Assembly (NCBI RefSeq): GCF_014859565.1
Contig: NZ_JACUUA010000077.1
Span: 1 to 14,776, forward strand
Length of the DNA stretch: 14,776 nt
From: Marinospirillum sp.
GTDB taxonomy: Bacteria; Pseudomonadota; Gammaproteobacteria; Pseudomonadales; Halomonadaceae
Direction: 5' to 3'
Shown here: one piece after another, positions 1 through 7,246 of the stretch
How the letters are laid out: each line of letters starts with the position of its first letter
Position numbering within the stretch: the stretch's first letter is position 1
The notes under the pieces: generated by a model
What the model was told of the DNA's origin: nothing
The model's database searches: none
Seen by the model: the letters and a program-made list of their open reading frames with translations, nothing else
Made by a program: the position numbers and the translations under genes

Positions 1-54
1 GAAGTTGGAAGCCTCGCCCGTGGCGCTTTAGCGCTTAGGGCGGGGAGCAGTCAC
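1..54 (+). repeat. Direct repeat copy A, IS200/IS605-type right-end hairpin
   Basis: This 54-bp segment recurs at 2247-2299 with a single-base indel (GGGG here, GGG there) and no substitution. It contains outer arms CCTCGCCC and GGGCGGGG around an inner GCGCT/AGCGC hairpin and ends in GCAGTCAC. That layout is typical of right ends of IS200/IS605 (IS1341-like) elements, where the end also encodes the 3' scaffold of the TnpB guide RNA. The window edge cuts the segment, so any tnpB remnant upstream cannot be seen. The repeat is a direct observation; the IS identity is inferred from its architecture. Confidence 0.7.
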
Positions 55-95
55 GTTCAAGGTTTAAATGTTGTTTCTCAGAGGTAAGGGTCTTG

Positions 96-121
96 GGGTG
101 GCTGCGGCCACCCTTCTTTTT
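96..121 (+). terminator. Rho-independent terminator of a gene left of the window
   Basis: A perfect 7-bp stem GGGTGGC/GCCACCC with loop TGCG is followed by TTCTTTTT, reading on the plus strand. It probably ends a gene that lies before the window. The rest of 122-287 shows no gene and no convincing sigma-70 promoter, although it must hold the 5' region of the acyl-CoA dehydrogenase gene. Confidence 0.75.
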
Positions 122-287
122 ATCTGATGAACTCTGCCACAAATCCTTAACCTCCTGTCACTAAGGTGATAGTCTGAGCAGAATAACAAGAACCCACAGG
201 TCACACAGGATTCTTGTGCAATGCAACAAAGCAAGTAAGCTAGAGTGATTCCACAGATTTGTACAACAGGACAGAGGTACTCTAAAT

Positions 288-2084
288 ATGGCAATTTACA
301 AGGCTCCCCTTCGTGACATGCGTTTTGTTTTGAACGAAGTCTTTGAAGCAGACAAACTCTGGGCTTCAATGGAAGCCACACAGGAAGTCACCCCGGATCT
401 GGCAGATGCCATTCTGGAAGAAGGTGCCAAGCTGACTGAAAACGAACTCTTCCCACTCAACCGCAGCGGTGATGAAGAAGGTTGTCGTTTTGAGAATGGC
501 CAGGTGTTCACCCCGGCAGGTTTCAAGGAAGCCTACAACGCCCTCTCTGAAGGCGGCTGGATGGGGCTGGGTGGCAATCCCGAATACGGCGGTCAGGGTA
601 TGCCCAAAATGCTGACCGTACTGTTTGAAGAAATGCTTTATGCTGCCAATGCTGCTTTCACTCTTTACCCTGCCCTGAACAACGGTGCAACCCTGCTGCT
701 GGATTCTCATGCCAGTGAAGAGATCAAGGCCAAATACCTGCCAACCATGTATGAAGGTCGCTGGATCGGCACCATGTGCCTGACTGAGCCCCATTCCGGT
801 ACCGATCTGGGCTTAATCCGCACTAAGGCAGAGCCCAATGCCAACGGCAGCTACACCATCACCGGCAACAAGATCTGGATTACCGGTGGTGAGCACGATC
901 TGGGTGAGAACATCATCCATCTGGTACTGGCCAAACTGCCGGATGCACCTGCCGGAACCCGTGGTATCTCGCTGTTCCTGGTACCAAAAATCAAGATCAA
1001 TGAAGACAACAGCCTGGGTGACCTCAACAATGTCAACTGCGGCTCCATCGAACATAAGATGGGCATCAAGGGTTCTGCCACTTGTGTGATCAACTTTGAC
1101 GGCTCCGAAGGCATCATGATTGGTGAGCCGAACAAAGGTCTGGCTGCCATGTTCACCATGATGAACTACGAACGCCTGTCCATTGGCATCCAGGGTCTGG
1201 GTCTGGGTGAAGTGGCCTACCAGAGTGCCATGGACTTCTCCAAAGAGCGCCTGCAGTCTCGTGCACCTACTGGTGCCAAGTTCCCCGAGAAGTCTGCTGA
1301 CCCGATTCTGGTGCACCCGGATGTACGCCGCATGGCACTGAATGCCCGTGTTTTTAACGAAGGCAGCCGCGCTTTTGCTTCTTATGTAGGCATGCAGCTG
1401 GATATGAGCAAGTATCATGCGGATGACACCACCCGCAAACATGCTGCTGATCTGGTGGCGCTGCTGACACCAATTGCCAAGGCTTTCATCACTGATCGTG
1501 GTTTTGATGCCACAGTTGAAGCCCAGCAAGTTTATGGTGGCAGTGGTTATTGCCGTGAATGGGGTGCAGAACAGTATGTGCGTGATGCCCGTATTGCCCA
1601 GATTTATGAAGGCACCAACGGCATCCAGGCTATGGATCTGATGGGTCGTAAAGTGTTTGCCAATGGCGGTGAATACGTGAAGATTTTCAGCAACGATGTG
1701 CGTGAGTTCATGGCATCCTGCTCTGGTCAGTCCAACATGCAGCCCTGGGTGGATGCACTGGAAACTGAGCTGAAGCGCCTGGAATCCGTGACTGCCGCAG
1801 TCATTGCAGCAGGTAAGGAAAACCCCGAAGAAATCGGTGCTGCTGCCGTAGACTACCTGAACCTCTTTGGTCTGGTGGCTTATGCCTACATGTGGGCGCG
1901 TATGGTTGCAGTGGCACAGCAGAAGGTGGACGCAGACTCTTCCGGCTTTTATGCCAACAAGATTCTGGCTGGTAACCACTACCTGAAGCGCGTTCTGCCA
2001 CGCACTCTGGCGCTGGAACAGCAGATTCTTGCTGGTTCTGACGTACTGATGGCTATGGAAGAAGAAGCCTTCTACGGCAACTGA
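288..2084 (+). CDS. Acyl-CoA dehydrogenase (FadE/DmdC-like, long form)
   Basis: This 598-residue FAD-dependent acyl-CoA dehydrogenase carries out the first, alpha-beta oxidising step of fatty acid (or related acyl-CoA) degradation and passes electrons to ETF. The N-terminus (YKAPLRDMRFVLNEVF) is characteristic of the roughly 600-aa bacterial family that includes Pseudomonas FadE1/FadE2-type enzymes and the DmdC methylmercaptopropionyl-CoA dehydrogenases. The middle domain shows CLTEPHSGTDLG. The C-terminal part has IYEGTNGIQAMDL, in which Glu441 is the expected catalytic base. An extra C-terminal helical domain follows from about residue 465. The start ATG is preceded by AGAGG at 273-277. The gene stands alone, converging on the phn operon. 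Substrate chain length cannot be told from sequence, so no symbol is assigned; a DMSP-related role is possible but has no support from its neighbours. Confidence 0.93.
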   Translation: MAIYKAPLRDMRFVLNEVFEADKLWASMEATQEVTPDLADAILEEGAKLTENELFPLNRSGDEEGCRFENGQVFTPAGFKEAYNALSEGGWMGLGGNPEYGGQGMPKMLTVLFEEMLYAANAAFTLYPALNNGATLLLDSHASEEIKAKYLPTMYEGRWIGTMCLTEPHSGTDLGLIRTKAEPNANGSYTITGNKIWITGGEHDLGENIIHLVLAKLPDAPAGTRGISLFLVPKIKINEDNSLGDLNNVNCGSIEHKMGIKGSATCVINFDGSEGIMIGEPNKGLAAMFTMMNYERLSIGIQGLGLGEVAYQSAMDFSKERLQSRAPTGAKFPEKSADPILVHPDVRRMALNARVFNEGSRAFASYVGMQLDMSKYHADDTTRKHAADLVALLTPIAKAFITDRGFDATVEAQQVYGGSGYCREWGAEQYVRDARIAQIYEGTNGIQAMDLMGRKVFANGGEYVKIFSNDVREFMASCSGQSNMQPWVDALETELKRLESVTAAVIAAGKENPEEIGAAAVDYLNLFGLVAYAYMWARMVAVAQQKVDADSSGFYANKILAGNHYLKRVLPRTLALEQQILAGSDVLMAMEEEAFYGN

Positions 2085-2105
2085 TTTCCCGAATCAGCAC
2101 AACAA

Positions 2106-2129
2106 AAAAGCTCCCGAAAGGGAGCTTTT
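2106..2129. terminator. Bidirectional rho-independent terminator
   Basis: A 10-bp stem AAAAGCTCCC/GGGAGCTTTT with a GAAA loop lies 21 bases after the acyl-CoA dehydrogenase stop. On the plus strand it ends in TTTTA. On the minus strand it is followed by TTTTTTG, so it should also stop transcripts running out of phnP. It is the only clear terminator at the convergent junction. Confidence 0.9.
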
Positions 2130-2163
2130 ACCATTGGCTTGAGAATTTCGACTCGATTGCATT

Positions 2164-2299
2164 GCAGCGATGAAGATCAAGTGCCGGCTTTGGATATGGG
2201 TTTAACATGCCTTCGTGAAGCGGGTCACGCACCCGTTGCTTCCTGAGAAGTTGGAAGCCTCGCCCGTGGCGCTTTAGCGCTTAGGGCGGGAGCAGTCAC
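2164..2299 (+). mobile_element. IS200/IS605-type right-end remnant, omegaRNA-like
   Basis: This tract precedes and includes the copy B repeat. It can form two successive stem-loops: GAAGC...GCTTC around CGGGT/ACCCG (about 2216-2242), then the right-end hairpin CCTCGCCC/GGGCGGG (about 2258-2290). A short open frame before the end (stop TGA at 2244-2246) reads ...LREAGHAPVAS and could be the last residues of a TnpB-like protein; I am not certain of this. No transposase gene or left end is present. The last bases, GTCAC, overlap the 3' end of phnP. The most economical reading is a decayed insertion left with only its right end and guide-RNA scaffold. The repeat is certain; the element family is inferred. 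Confidence 0.5.
2247..2299 (+). repeat. Direct repeat copy B (53 bp), overlaps phnP stop
   Basis: This copy matches 1-54 at every base apart from one missing G. Its terminal GTCAC contributes the complement of the phnP stop codon (TCA at 2296-2298). The two copies are in the same orientation and bracket the acyl-CoA dehydrogenase gene, about 2.25 kb apart. Confidence 0.85.
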
Positions 2300-3048
2300 T
2301 TCAGCAACACAGACCAGCCATCCCTTGCTATCTTGATGTTGTTCGGTAAAGGAGCAGCCTGTTCCAGCCATCCATCCAGCTCATGCCCAAGATGGGTCAG
2401 ATAGGTGGTGCGGGCTTTGCTCAGCTTTGCCAGCGCCATCGCCTGATCCAGATCATTGTGGTTACGTCCTTTGCTTCCGGGTGGAAAGCTGCAATCCAAC
2501 ACCAGATCAAACTCGCCCCAACACTGAAGAAACAGGAGAGTCACTTGCGGCAGACCGAGGGTATCGGTCAGATAAGCCAGACGCTGTCCTTTGCTTGTTT
2601 CAATCGCGTAGCCCAATGTCAGCCTGGAATGATTGAGTGGCAGCGGGGTCATCTTTAGTTCACTCACTGTGAAGGTGCACAACGGCTCACAAAAGCTGAA
2701 CGCCAACAGCCCCGGATGCTTATAAAGATCAGCAAAACCCTCGGGATCTGGTGGGCAGATTACGGGAATTCTGGCTCCTTTACCCCAACGCAGGTGCAAC
2801 AACCCCTGCACATGGTCTGGATGAAAGTGGGTCAAAAGCATAGCCGACAGACTGCCTGGCGCAAAGCGTTCATGCAGATCCATCAGACCCGCATCCAGCA
2901 ACAGCCGGGTATTGCCCGACTCAACCAGCGCACTGCAAGGGCGACGGATGCGCTCCGCATTTTTTCGGGCAGCATCACAGGCAGAACACTGACAACCATA
3001 GCGCGGCACACCGCCGGCACCGCCAGTGCCCAGAAAAGTCAGGCGCAT
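2296..3048 (-). CDS. phnP: PhnP, 5-phosphoribosyl 1,2-cyclic phosphate phosphodiesterase
   Basis: This 250-residue metallo-beta-lactamase-fold phosphodiesterase is about the length of E. coli PhnP. It opens the cyclic phosphate left after C-P cleavage, giving ribose 1,5-bisphosphate. The metal motif LLTHFHPDH has H74, H76, D78 and H79. The N-terminal GCQCSAC cluster (C19, C21, C24) with a late His (LTHLGHELDGW) matches the extra structural zinc site known in PhnP. The start ATG follows GGAG with a 6-base gap and overlaps the phnN stop by 10 bases. It is the last gene of the operon. Its TGA stop lies inside the IS-end-like repeat, so the very C-terminus may have been set by that insertion, although total length looks normal. 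Confidence 0.95.
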   Translation of the reverse strand: MRLTFLGTGGAGGVPRYGCQCSACDAARKNAERIRRPCSALVESGNTRLLLDAGLMDLHERFAPGSLSAMLLTHFHPDHVQGLLHLRWGKGARIPVICPPDPEGFADLYKHPGLLAFSFCEPLCTFTVSELKMTPLPLNHSRLTLGYAIETSKGQRLAYLTDTLGLPQVTLLFLQCWGEFDLVLDCSFPPGSKGRNHNDLDQAMALAKLSKARTTYLTHLGHELDGWLEQAAPLPNNIKIARDGWSVLLK

Positions 3049-3605
3049 GCCGCACTCCGTATTTTTTCTCTGAGCTCATGTATCAACTGCTCACCGGCCT
3101 GTTCCAATTGATGGTTGTTGCTGATGATAAGGCCATCTCGTGGCTGTGTTCTGAAACGACTGTTGCGCAGCAGTCGATCATCTATCTGTGCCTCTGTTTC
3201 TCTGCCACGAGCCAGCAGACGTTGACGCAGGATTTCAGGTTCAACATCAATCCAAACCGGGATCAGCTCCGGGTAATTGACTTTCGCTCTTTCGAGATAG
3301 CTACGCGAACCATTCACCACTACATGTATGCCCTTAGCCAGCCATTGGTTGATTTCGATCCCGATCCCGTAATTTAGCTCGTGACTGGACCAGTGCATGG
3401 CAAACAATCGGGCTTGTTGTCTAACCTGAAACTCTGCCTGACTCAGGGCGATGTGATTCTCGCCCCCGGAAGCGGCTGGACGGGTGATGTAGCGGTGAGC
3501 AAAACAGAAGCGCGGGTCTTCCGACAAGGCACGCCTTGCATAATCGAGCAGGCTGTCTTTACCTGAGCCGGAAGGGCCAATGACATAAAACAGTCGAGCC
3601 TTCAT
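3039..3605 (-). CDS. phnN: PhnN, ribose 1,5-bisphosphate phosphokinase
   Basis: This 188-residue P-loop kinase has a guanylate-kinase-like fold. It phosphorylates ribose 1,5-bisphosphate to PRPP, returning the sugar from C-P lyase to nucleotide, His and Trp synthesis. The Walker A motif GPSGSGKDS lies at residues 10-18. Other family marks are RYITRPAASGGENH and the late LLARGRETEAQIDDRLLR. I chose ATG 3605 because GAGGAGG lies 7 bases upstream; an in-frame TTG at 3611 sits almost on that ribosome binding site. The phnM stop is 3 bases before this start and phnP begins inside this gene, so translation is coupled on both sides. Confidence 0.95.
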   Translation of the reverse strand: MKARLFYVIGPSGSGKDSLLDYARRALSEDPRFCFAHRYITRPAASGGENHIALSQAEFQVRQQARLFAMHWSSHELNYGIGIEINQWLAKGIHVVVNGSRSYLERAKVNYPELIPVWIDVEPEILRQRLLARGRETEAQIDDRLLRNSRFRTQPRDGLIISNNHQLEQAGEQLIHELREKIRSAACA

Positions 3606-3607
3606 GC

Positions 3608-4783
3608 TCAAGCCTCCTCGCCCTGTCGTGCTAACTGATGAAAATTGGCGCTCAGTGCCAGCACTCCCGCGGACCAGACATGCGTGGTCTGTGGCAATTG
3701 CCCTACACGACTGACGGCAATCAAATCGGCACGTTTGCCCAGCGCGATTTCACCTCGATCATTCAACCCGACAGCCTGTGCCGGATTACGGGTGACCAGC
3801 GCCACCGCCTGCGCCAGGCTGAGATCCGAAATTTGCGGCAACAGCATCACCGCCGGTAGCAGTGCTGCTGGAGAGTAATCACCACACAGGCAATCGGCAA
3901 CACCCGCTGCAATGGCATCCAGGGCTTTCATATTGCCGGACTGAGAACGTCCACGCAGGATGTTGGGAGCACCAAACAGGGTTGCCAATCCGGCAGCCCT
4001 GGCTGCCTGAGCTGTTTCCAGATTCACCGGAAATTCAGAAATGGCGGCTCCCAGCTCACGCAGTGCAGCAACTTTTTCAGCGCTGTCATCATCATGGCTG
4101 GCCAGGGCTATACCGGCATTACGTGCCTGGGCAGCCAGTTGCTGCATGCGTTGCAGTGCCCCATCGGCAGCGGCCATCTTCTGCTCCAGCAGTTGATCCA
4201 GTGCCTGTTGATCCATTTTGTAAGTACCGCTCAGATAACGGCGGTAGGCTTCCACATCACGAAACTGCCCTTGCCCGGGGCTGTGATCCATGAAAGAAAG
4301 CAGTTGCAACTGACCTTCAGCCAACAAGGGCGACAGGGCTTCAGGGCCTGTTTCATCGGTCACTTCATAACGGGCATGGACACGGTTATCTATCAGTGCG
4401 TGTTGCTGCCAAGCATTAACGGCACGGACAATCTCAGCAGCGAAGGTGTTGTTGCGTACACCCAGTTCCTGATTGGCAAAAGACAGCGCATGGTACACGG
4501 TGGTAATCCCAGCACTGGCATTACGCCGGTCAGCCTGTGCACAGGCAAATTCCAGTGGAAAGTGCACACCCGGGCGAGGTTCAATTTCTTTCTCAAGGGC
4601 ATCGCAGTGCAGATCGATCATTCCCGGCATCAGCCACTGGCCGCTTAAGTCAATCCGCTGGGCAGAGCCAGCGGCTTCAGGGTTGAACGCCTGAATCCGA
4701 TCCTCCTCAATCAGCAGATCCACACCCTGTTCAACACCTTCCGGGAGCACCAGGTTGGCATTCATTAGTAATTGAGCTGTCAT
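3608..4783 (-). CDS. phnM: PhnM, alpha-D-ribose 1-methylphosphonate 5-triphosphate diphosphatase
   Basis: This 391-residue amidohydrolase-superfamily enzyme releases pyrophosphate from the ribose phosphonate triphosphate made by PhnGHI(L), giving the PhnJ substrate. The metal-binding HxD motif is in GMIDLHCDALEKEIEPRPG (H59, D61). Further conserved blocks are TTVYHALSF, SFMDHSPGQGQFRD and LASHDDDS, plus the usual C-terminal metal-site stretch LCGDYSPAALLPA. The start is ATG 4783, which overlaps the phnL stop as TAATG and has AGGAGG 7 bases upstream; a GTG at 4789 is in frame but too close to that site. It lies between phnL and phnN, as in most C-P lyase operons. Confidence 0.96.
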   Translation of the reverse strand: MTAQLLMNANLVLPEGVEQGVDLLIEEDRIQAFNPEAAGSAQRIDLSGQWLMPGMIDLHCDALEKEIEPRPGVHFPLEFACAQADRRNASAGITTVYHALSFANQELGVRNNTFAAEIVRAVNAWQQHALIDNRVHARYEVTDETGPEALSPLLAEGQLQLLSFMDHSPGQGQFRDVEAYRRYLSGTYKMDQQALDQLLEQKMAAADGALQRMQQLAAQARNAGIALASHDDDSAEKVAALRELGAAISEFPVNLETAQAARAAGLATLFGAPNILRGRSQSGNMKALDAIAAGVADCLCGDYSPAALLPAVMLLPQISDLSLAQAVALVTRNPAQAVGLNDRGEIALGKRADLIAVSRVGQLPQTTHVWSAGVLALSANFHQLARQGEEA

Positions 4784-5505
4784 TAGCACACCTCCTCGGT
4801 GGTCTCGGTTTGCAGACTGGCCGCAGCCAGGGTAATGGTCTGGTCAGCCAGGGCTGCAACCAGTGACGGATCATGGAATATGGCCAGCATGGCTACACCC
4901 TGTTGTTTAATGCGGCGCAGCAGTTCCACCACCCGCTGTGTGGTCAAAGGATCAAGGCTGGCCGTGGGTTCATCCAGCAGCAGCAGGCGTGGTCGGGAGA
5001 TCAGGCCCCTTGCCAGGTTAACGCGCTGCTTTTCGCCGCCGGAAAAGGTGGCCGGTGGCACCTGCCAGAGGCGCTCGGGTACGTTCAGTAGGGCCAGGAG
5101 TTCTGCGGCCTGCTGGCACGCACTTTGCTGTGACTCACCACGGATAATCAGGGCTTCGGCCACCAGATCCAACGCTGCACGCCTGGGCAGACAGTGCAGA
5201 AACTGGGTGACAAAGCCGATTTCCTGATGGCGCAGTTGCAGAATGTCATACTCACTGGCGCTGACCAGATCAATGCTCTGTCCGTCACGGCTGTTATAGA
5301 GGATTTCGCCCGACACTGGCAGGTAGGTGCGATAGATGCACTTGAGTACCGAAGACTTGCCAGCCCCGGTGGGGCCAACCAGAGCGGTCAGTTCACCCGC
5401 ATGCACACTGAGGTTGACAGCGGAGCAGGAGGGTATCTGCTGACCTTGATCATGCAGCAGAAAAGATTTGTGCAGATTACGCACGGTTAAAACGGAGGTT
5501 TTCAC
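4783..5505 (-). CDS. phnL: PhnL, ABC-type ATPase subunit of C-P lyase system
   Basis: This 240-residue ABC ATPase is related to transporter ATPases but is required, with PhnG/H/I, to form ribose 1-phosphonate 5-triphosphate. The Walker A motif GPTGAGKSS is at 44-52, the signature FSGGEKQRVNLARGL at about 154-168, Walker B LLLLDEP at 174-180, and the H-loop histidine in AIFHDPS. I chose GTG 5505 because GAGGAG lies 7 bases upstream, overlapping the phnK stop codon; the frame also offers TTG at 5520, which has no suitable site. The start lies 11 bases after the phnK stop. There is no membrane segment, consistent with a cytosolic role. Confidence 0.94.
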   Translation of the reverse strand: MKTSVLTVRNLHKSFLLHDQGQQIPSCSAVNLSVHAGELTALVGPTGAGKSSVLKCIYRTYLPVSGEILYNSRDGQSIDLVSASEYDILQLRHQEIGFVTQFLHCLPRRAALDLVAEALIIRGESQQSACQQAAELLALLNVPERLWQVPPATFSGGEKQRVNLARGLISRPRLLLLDEPTASLDPLTTQRVVELLRRIKQQGVAMLAIFHDPSLVAALADQTITLAAASLQTETTEEVC

Positions 5506-5516
5506 AAGCTTGCTCC

Positions 5517-6347
5517 TCAAAGGCTGGATGCCACCAGTTGCTGGGTATAGGCGTGTTGTGGGTCTTCAAGGATCTGATCGGTCAGCCCCGCCTCAATCAC
5601 CCGGCCATATTTCATTACCAGGGTTCTGCTGCTCAGCAGCCGGATCACGCCCAAATCGTGGGTCACTACAATCATGGCTGTGTTCAGCTCATGCTGAATT
5701 TCCAGAATCAGGTCGAGAATACGCGCCTGCACCGACAGATCCAGCCCGGTGGTCACCTCATCGAGTAACAGCAACGGAGGCTGGGTTGCCAGTGCCTTGG
5801 CAATCTGTACCCGCTGTTGCATACCCCCGGAAAACTGACGGGGCGACTCATCCATACGCTGCGGCAGTACCTCAGTCCGTTGCAACAATGCTCTGGCACG
5901 CTCACGAATCTCCCCGTAGTGAGTCAGGTCACTCATCAACAGGCGTTCGGCGATATTGCCACCTGCAGAAACATTGAAGTTGAGCCCCAGGTGGGGGTTC
6001 TGGTACACCATGCCGAAGTGATGGTTGCGCAACCAGCGCTGTTCGGCGGCATTCAGCCGGAACAGATCAAAGCTATCGCCCTGATGGTGAAACAGTGCAT
6101 TGCCGGAGGTCGGCGTCTGATCAAAAAACAGGGTTTTGACAACGGTGGATTTACCGCTGCCGGATTCCCCCATGATGCCCAGTATTTCACCGGGATACAG
6201 GTCAAAGCTGATGCCCTGCGCAGCCACCACTGAACCGCAGTGAGGGCAGATATTGGTATTGTGAGCTGGACCGGTGGAACTGGCACATTGAGCGCAGCCC
6301 TTGCCATGTATCCGGCTCAGATTACGGACTTCCAGAACGGGCTTCAT
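5517..6347 (-). CDS. phnK: PhnK, ABC ATPase subunit of the C-P lyase complex
   Basis: This 276-residue dual-type ABC ATPase docks on the PhnGHIJ core in E. coli. Walker A GESGSGKST is at 60-68, the signature FSGGMQQRVQIA around 172-183, and Walker B LLLLDEVTTGLD from 192, with Val in place of the usual Pro after DE. Unlike E. coli PhnK, it carries an N-terminal insertion with two CxxC pairs (C18, C21 and C34, C37, twelve residues between pairs), resembling a small zinc knuckle; I recall similar insertions in rhizobial-type PhnK. The ATG overlaps the phnJ stop by 4 bases (ATGA) and GAGGAAAG lies just upstream, so translation is coupled to phnJ. Confidence 0.95.
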   Translation of the reverse strand: MKPVLEVRNLSRIHGKGCAQCASSTGPAHNTNICPHCGSVVAAQGISFDLYPGEILGIMGESGSGKSTVVKTLFFDQTPTSGNALFHHQGDSFDLFRLNAAEQRWLRNHHFGMVYQNPHLGLNFNVSAGGNIAERLLMSDLTHYGEIRERARALLQRTEVLPQRMDESPRQFSGGMQQRVQIAKALATQPPLLLLDEVTTGLDLSVQARILDLILEIQHELNTAMIVVTHDLGVIRLLSSRTLVMKYGRVIEAGLTDQILEDPQHAYTQQLVASSL

Positions 6348-7246
6348 GATTTACTTTCCTCATCAGTCGCGGCCTGCATCAGCATCTGGTTGCAATAATC
6401 GGAATCGGAGCAGTGCCAGTGCTGTTCGCCATCATCCTGCGTTATTTCGTCGAGAAAACTGTTGCGACTGCCGCAACGGCTACAGGCAAGACGCTCGCCA
6501 GCATGATCAACAAAACTTTCGATTCTGAAGGGCACGTCATCAAACACCAGCGGCTCAGCTGGCGTATAGGGCGGCACGGCATAGATCTTTTTCTCACGAC
6601 CGGCACCGAACAGGGTTAATGATGCGCTCTGATTCAGCTTGAGCAGGTCGTAACGCGGAATGGGGCTGGGGTCGATCACGTAATGGCCGTTGATCCGGGT
6701 GGGATAACGGTGCGAGATGGTAATTTCGTCAAACTGCACAATATCCTCGTAAAGCTTGGTCAGCAGACGAGAATAATCGCCCTCACCATGCATCACCTTG
6801 CGACGCGCCTCTGACGGCTCCACGATCACCAGCGGATCAGGATAGGGCACCTGCAATACCAGCACCTGATCTTCACTCAGCGGACGCTCGGGAATCCGGT
6901 GACGGGACTGGATCAGGCTGGCTTCGGCAGTCAATTCGGTGGTATTGATACCAGGACAGGTGAGCTCAGCAAACTGGCGCAGGTTGACTGCATTGACGGA
7001 GTCATCCGCGCCCTGGTCGATCACCTTAAGGGTGTCATCCGGCCCGATCAGGGACAGGGTCAGTTGCAGTCCGCCGGTGCCAAAACCGCGGCCCATCGGC
7101 ATTTCACGTGAGGCATAGGGTGTCTGGTAGCCTGGGATAGCAATGGCCTTGAGAATGCAGCGGCGTACTTCACGCTTGGCAAACTCATCCAGAAAAGCGA
7201 AGTTGTAACCGCTTTCCTCCAGTGGTAACTCATAGTGATTATTCAT
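6344..7246 (-). CDS. phnJ: PhnJ, radical SAM carbon-phosphorus lyase
   Basis: This 300-residue catalytic subunit uses an S-adenosylmethionine radical to split the C-P bond of ribose 1-phosphonate 5-phosphate, releasing the alkane (methane from methylphosphonate) and the cyclic ribose phosphate. The four cysteines expected from E. coli are all present: C255, C258, C279 and C285, spaced C-x2-C-x20-C-x5-C. Three bind the 4Fe-4S cluster and the last is the catalytic thiyl site. The radical-relay glycine is in IPGYQ (Gly39). VPPYTP and GAGREKKIYAV are family blocks. The frame stays open upstream to 7570, but that part is antiparallel coding of phnI in another frame. ATG 7246 has GGGAG upstream and overlaps the phnI end by 8 bases. 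Confidence 0.97.
   Translation of the reverse strand: MNNHYELPLEESGYNFAFLDEFAKREVRRCILKAIAIPGYQTPYASREMPMGRGFGTGGLQLTLSLIGPDDTLKVIDQGADDSVNAVNLRQFAELTCPGINTTELTAEASLIQSRHRIPERPLSEDQVLVLQVPYPDPLVIVEPSEARRKVMHGEGDYSRLLTKLYEDIVQFDEITISHRYPTRINGHYVIDPSPIPRYDLLKLNQSASLTLFGAGREKKIYAVPPYTPAEPLVFDDVPFRIESFVDHAGERLACSRCGSRNSFLDEITQDDGEQHWHCSDSDYCNQMLMQAATDEESKS

Noticed and set aside
158..169. TCAC-TAAG-GTGA inverted repeat upstream of the acyl-CoA dehydrogenase gene as a regulator site
   Set aside because: Arms of only four bases, no second copy and no match I can name to FadR- or PsrA-type operators.
813..1979. Long minus-strand open frame (388 codons) opposite the acyl-CoA dehydrogenase gene
   Set aside because: It is the antisense of a clearly recognised gene, with no family motif and no ribosome binding site; long antisense frames are common opposite codon-biased genes.
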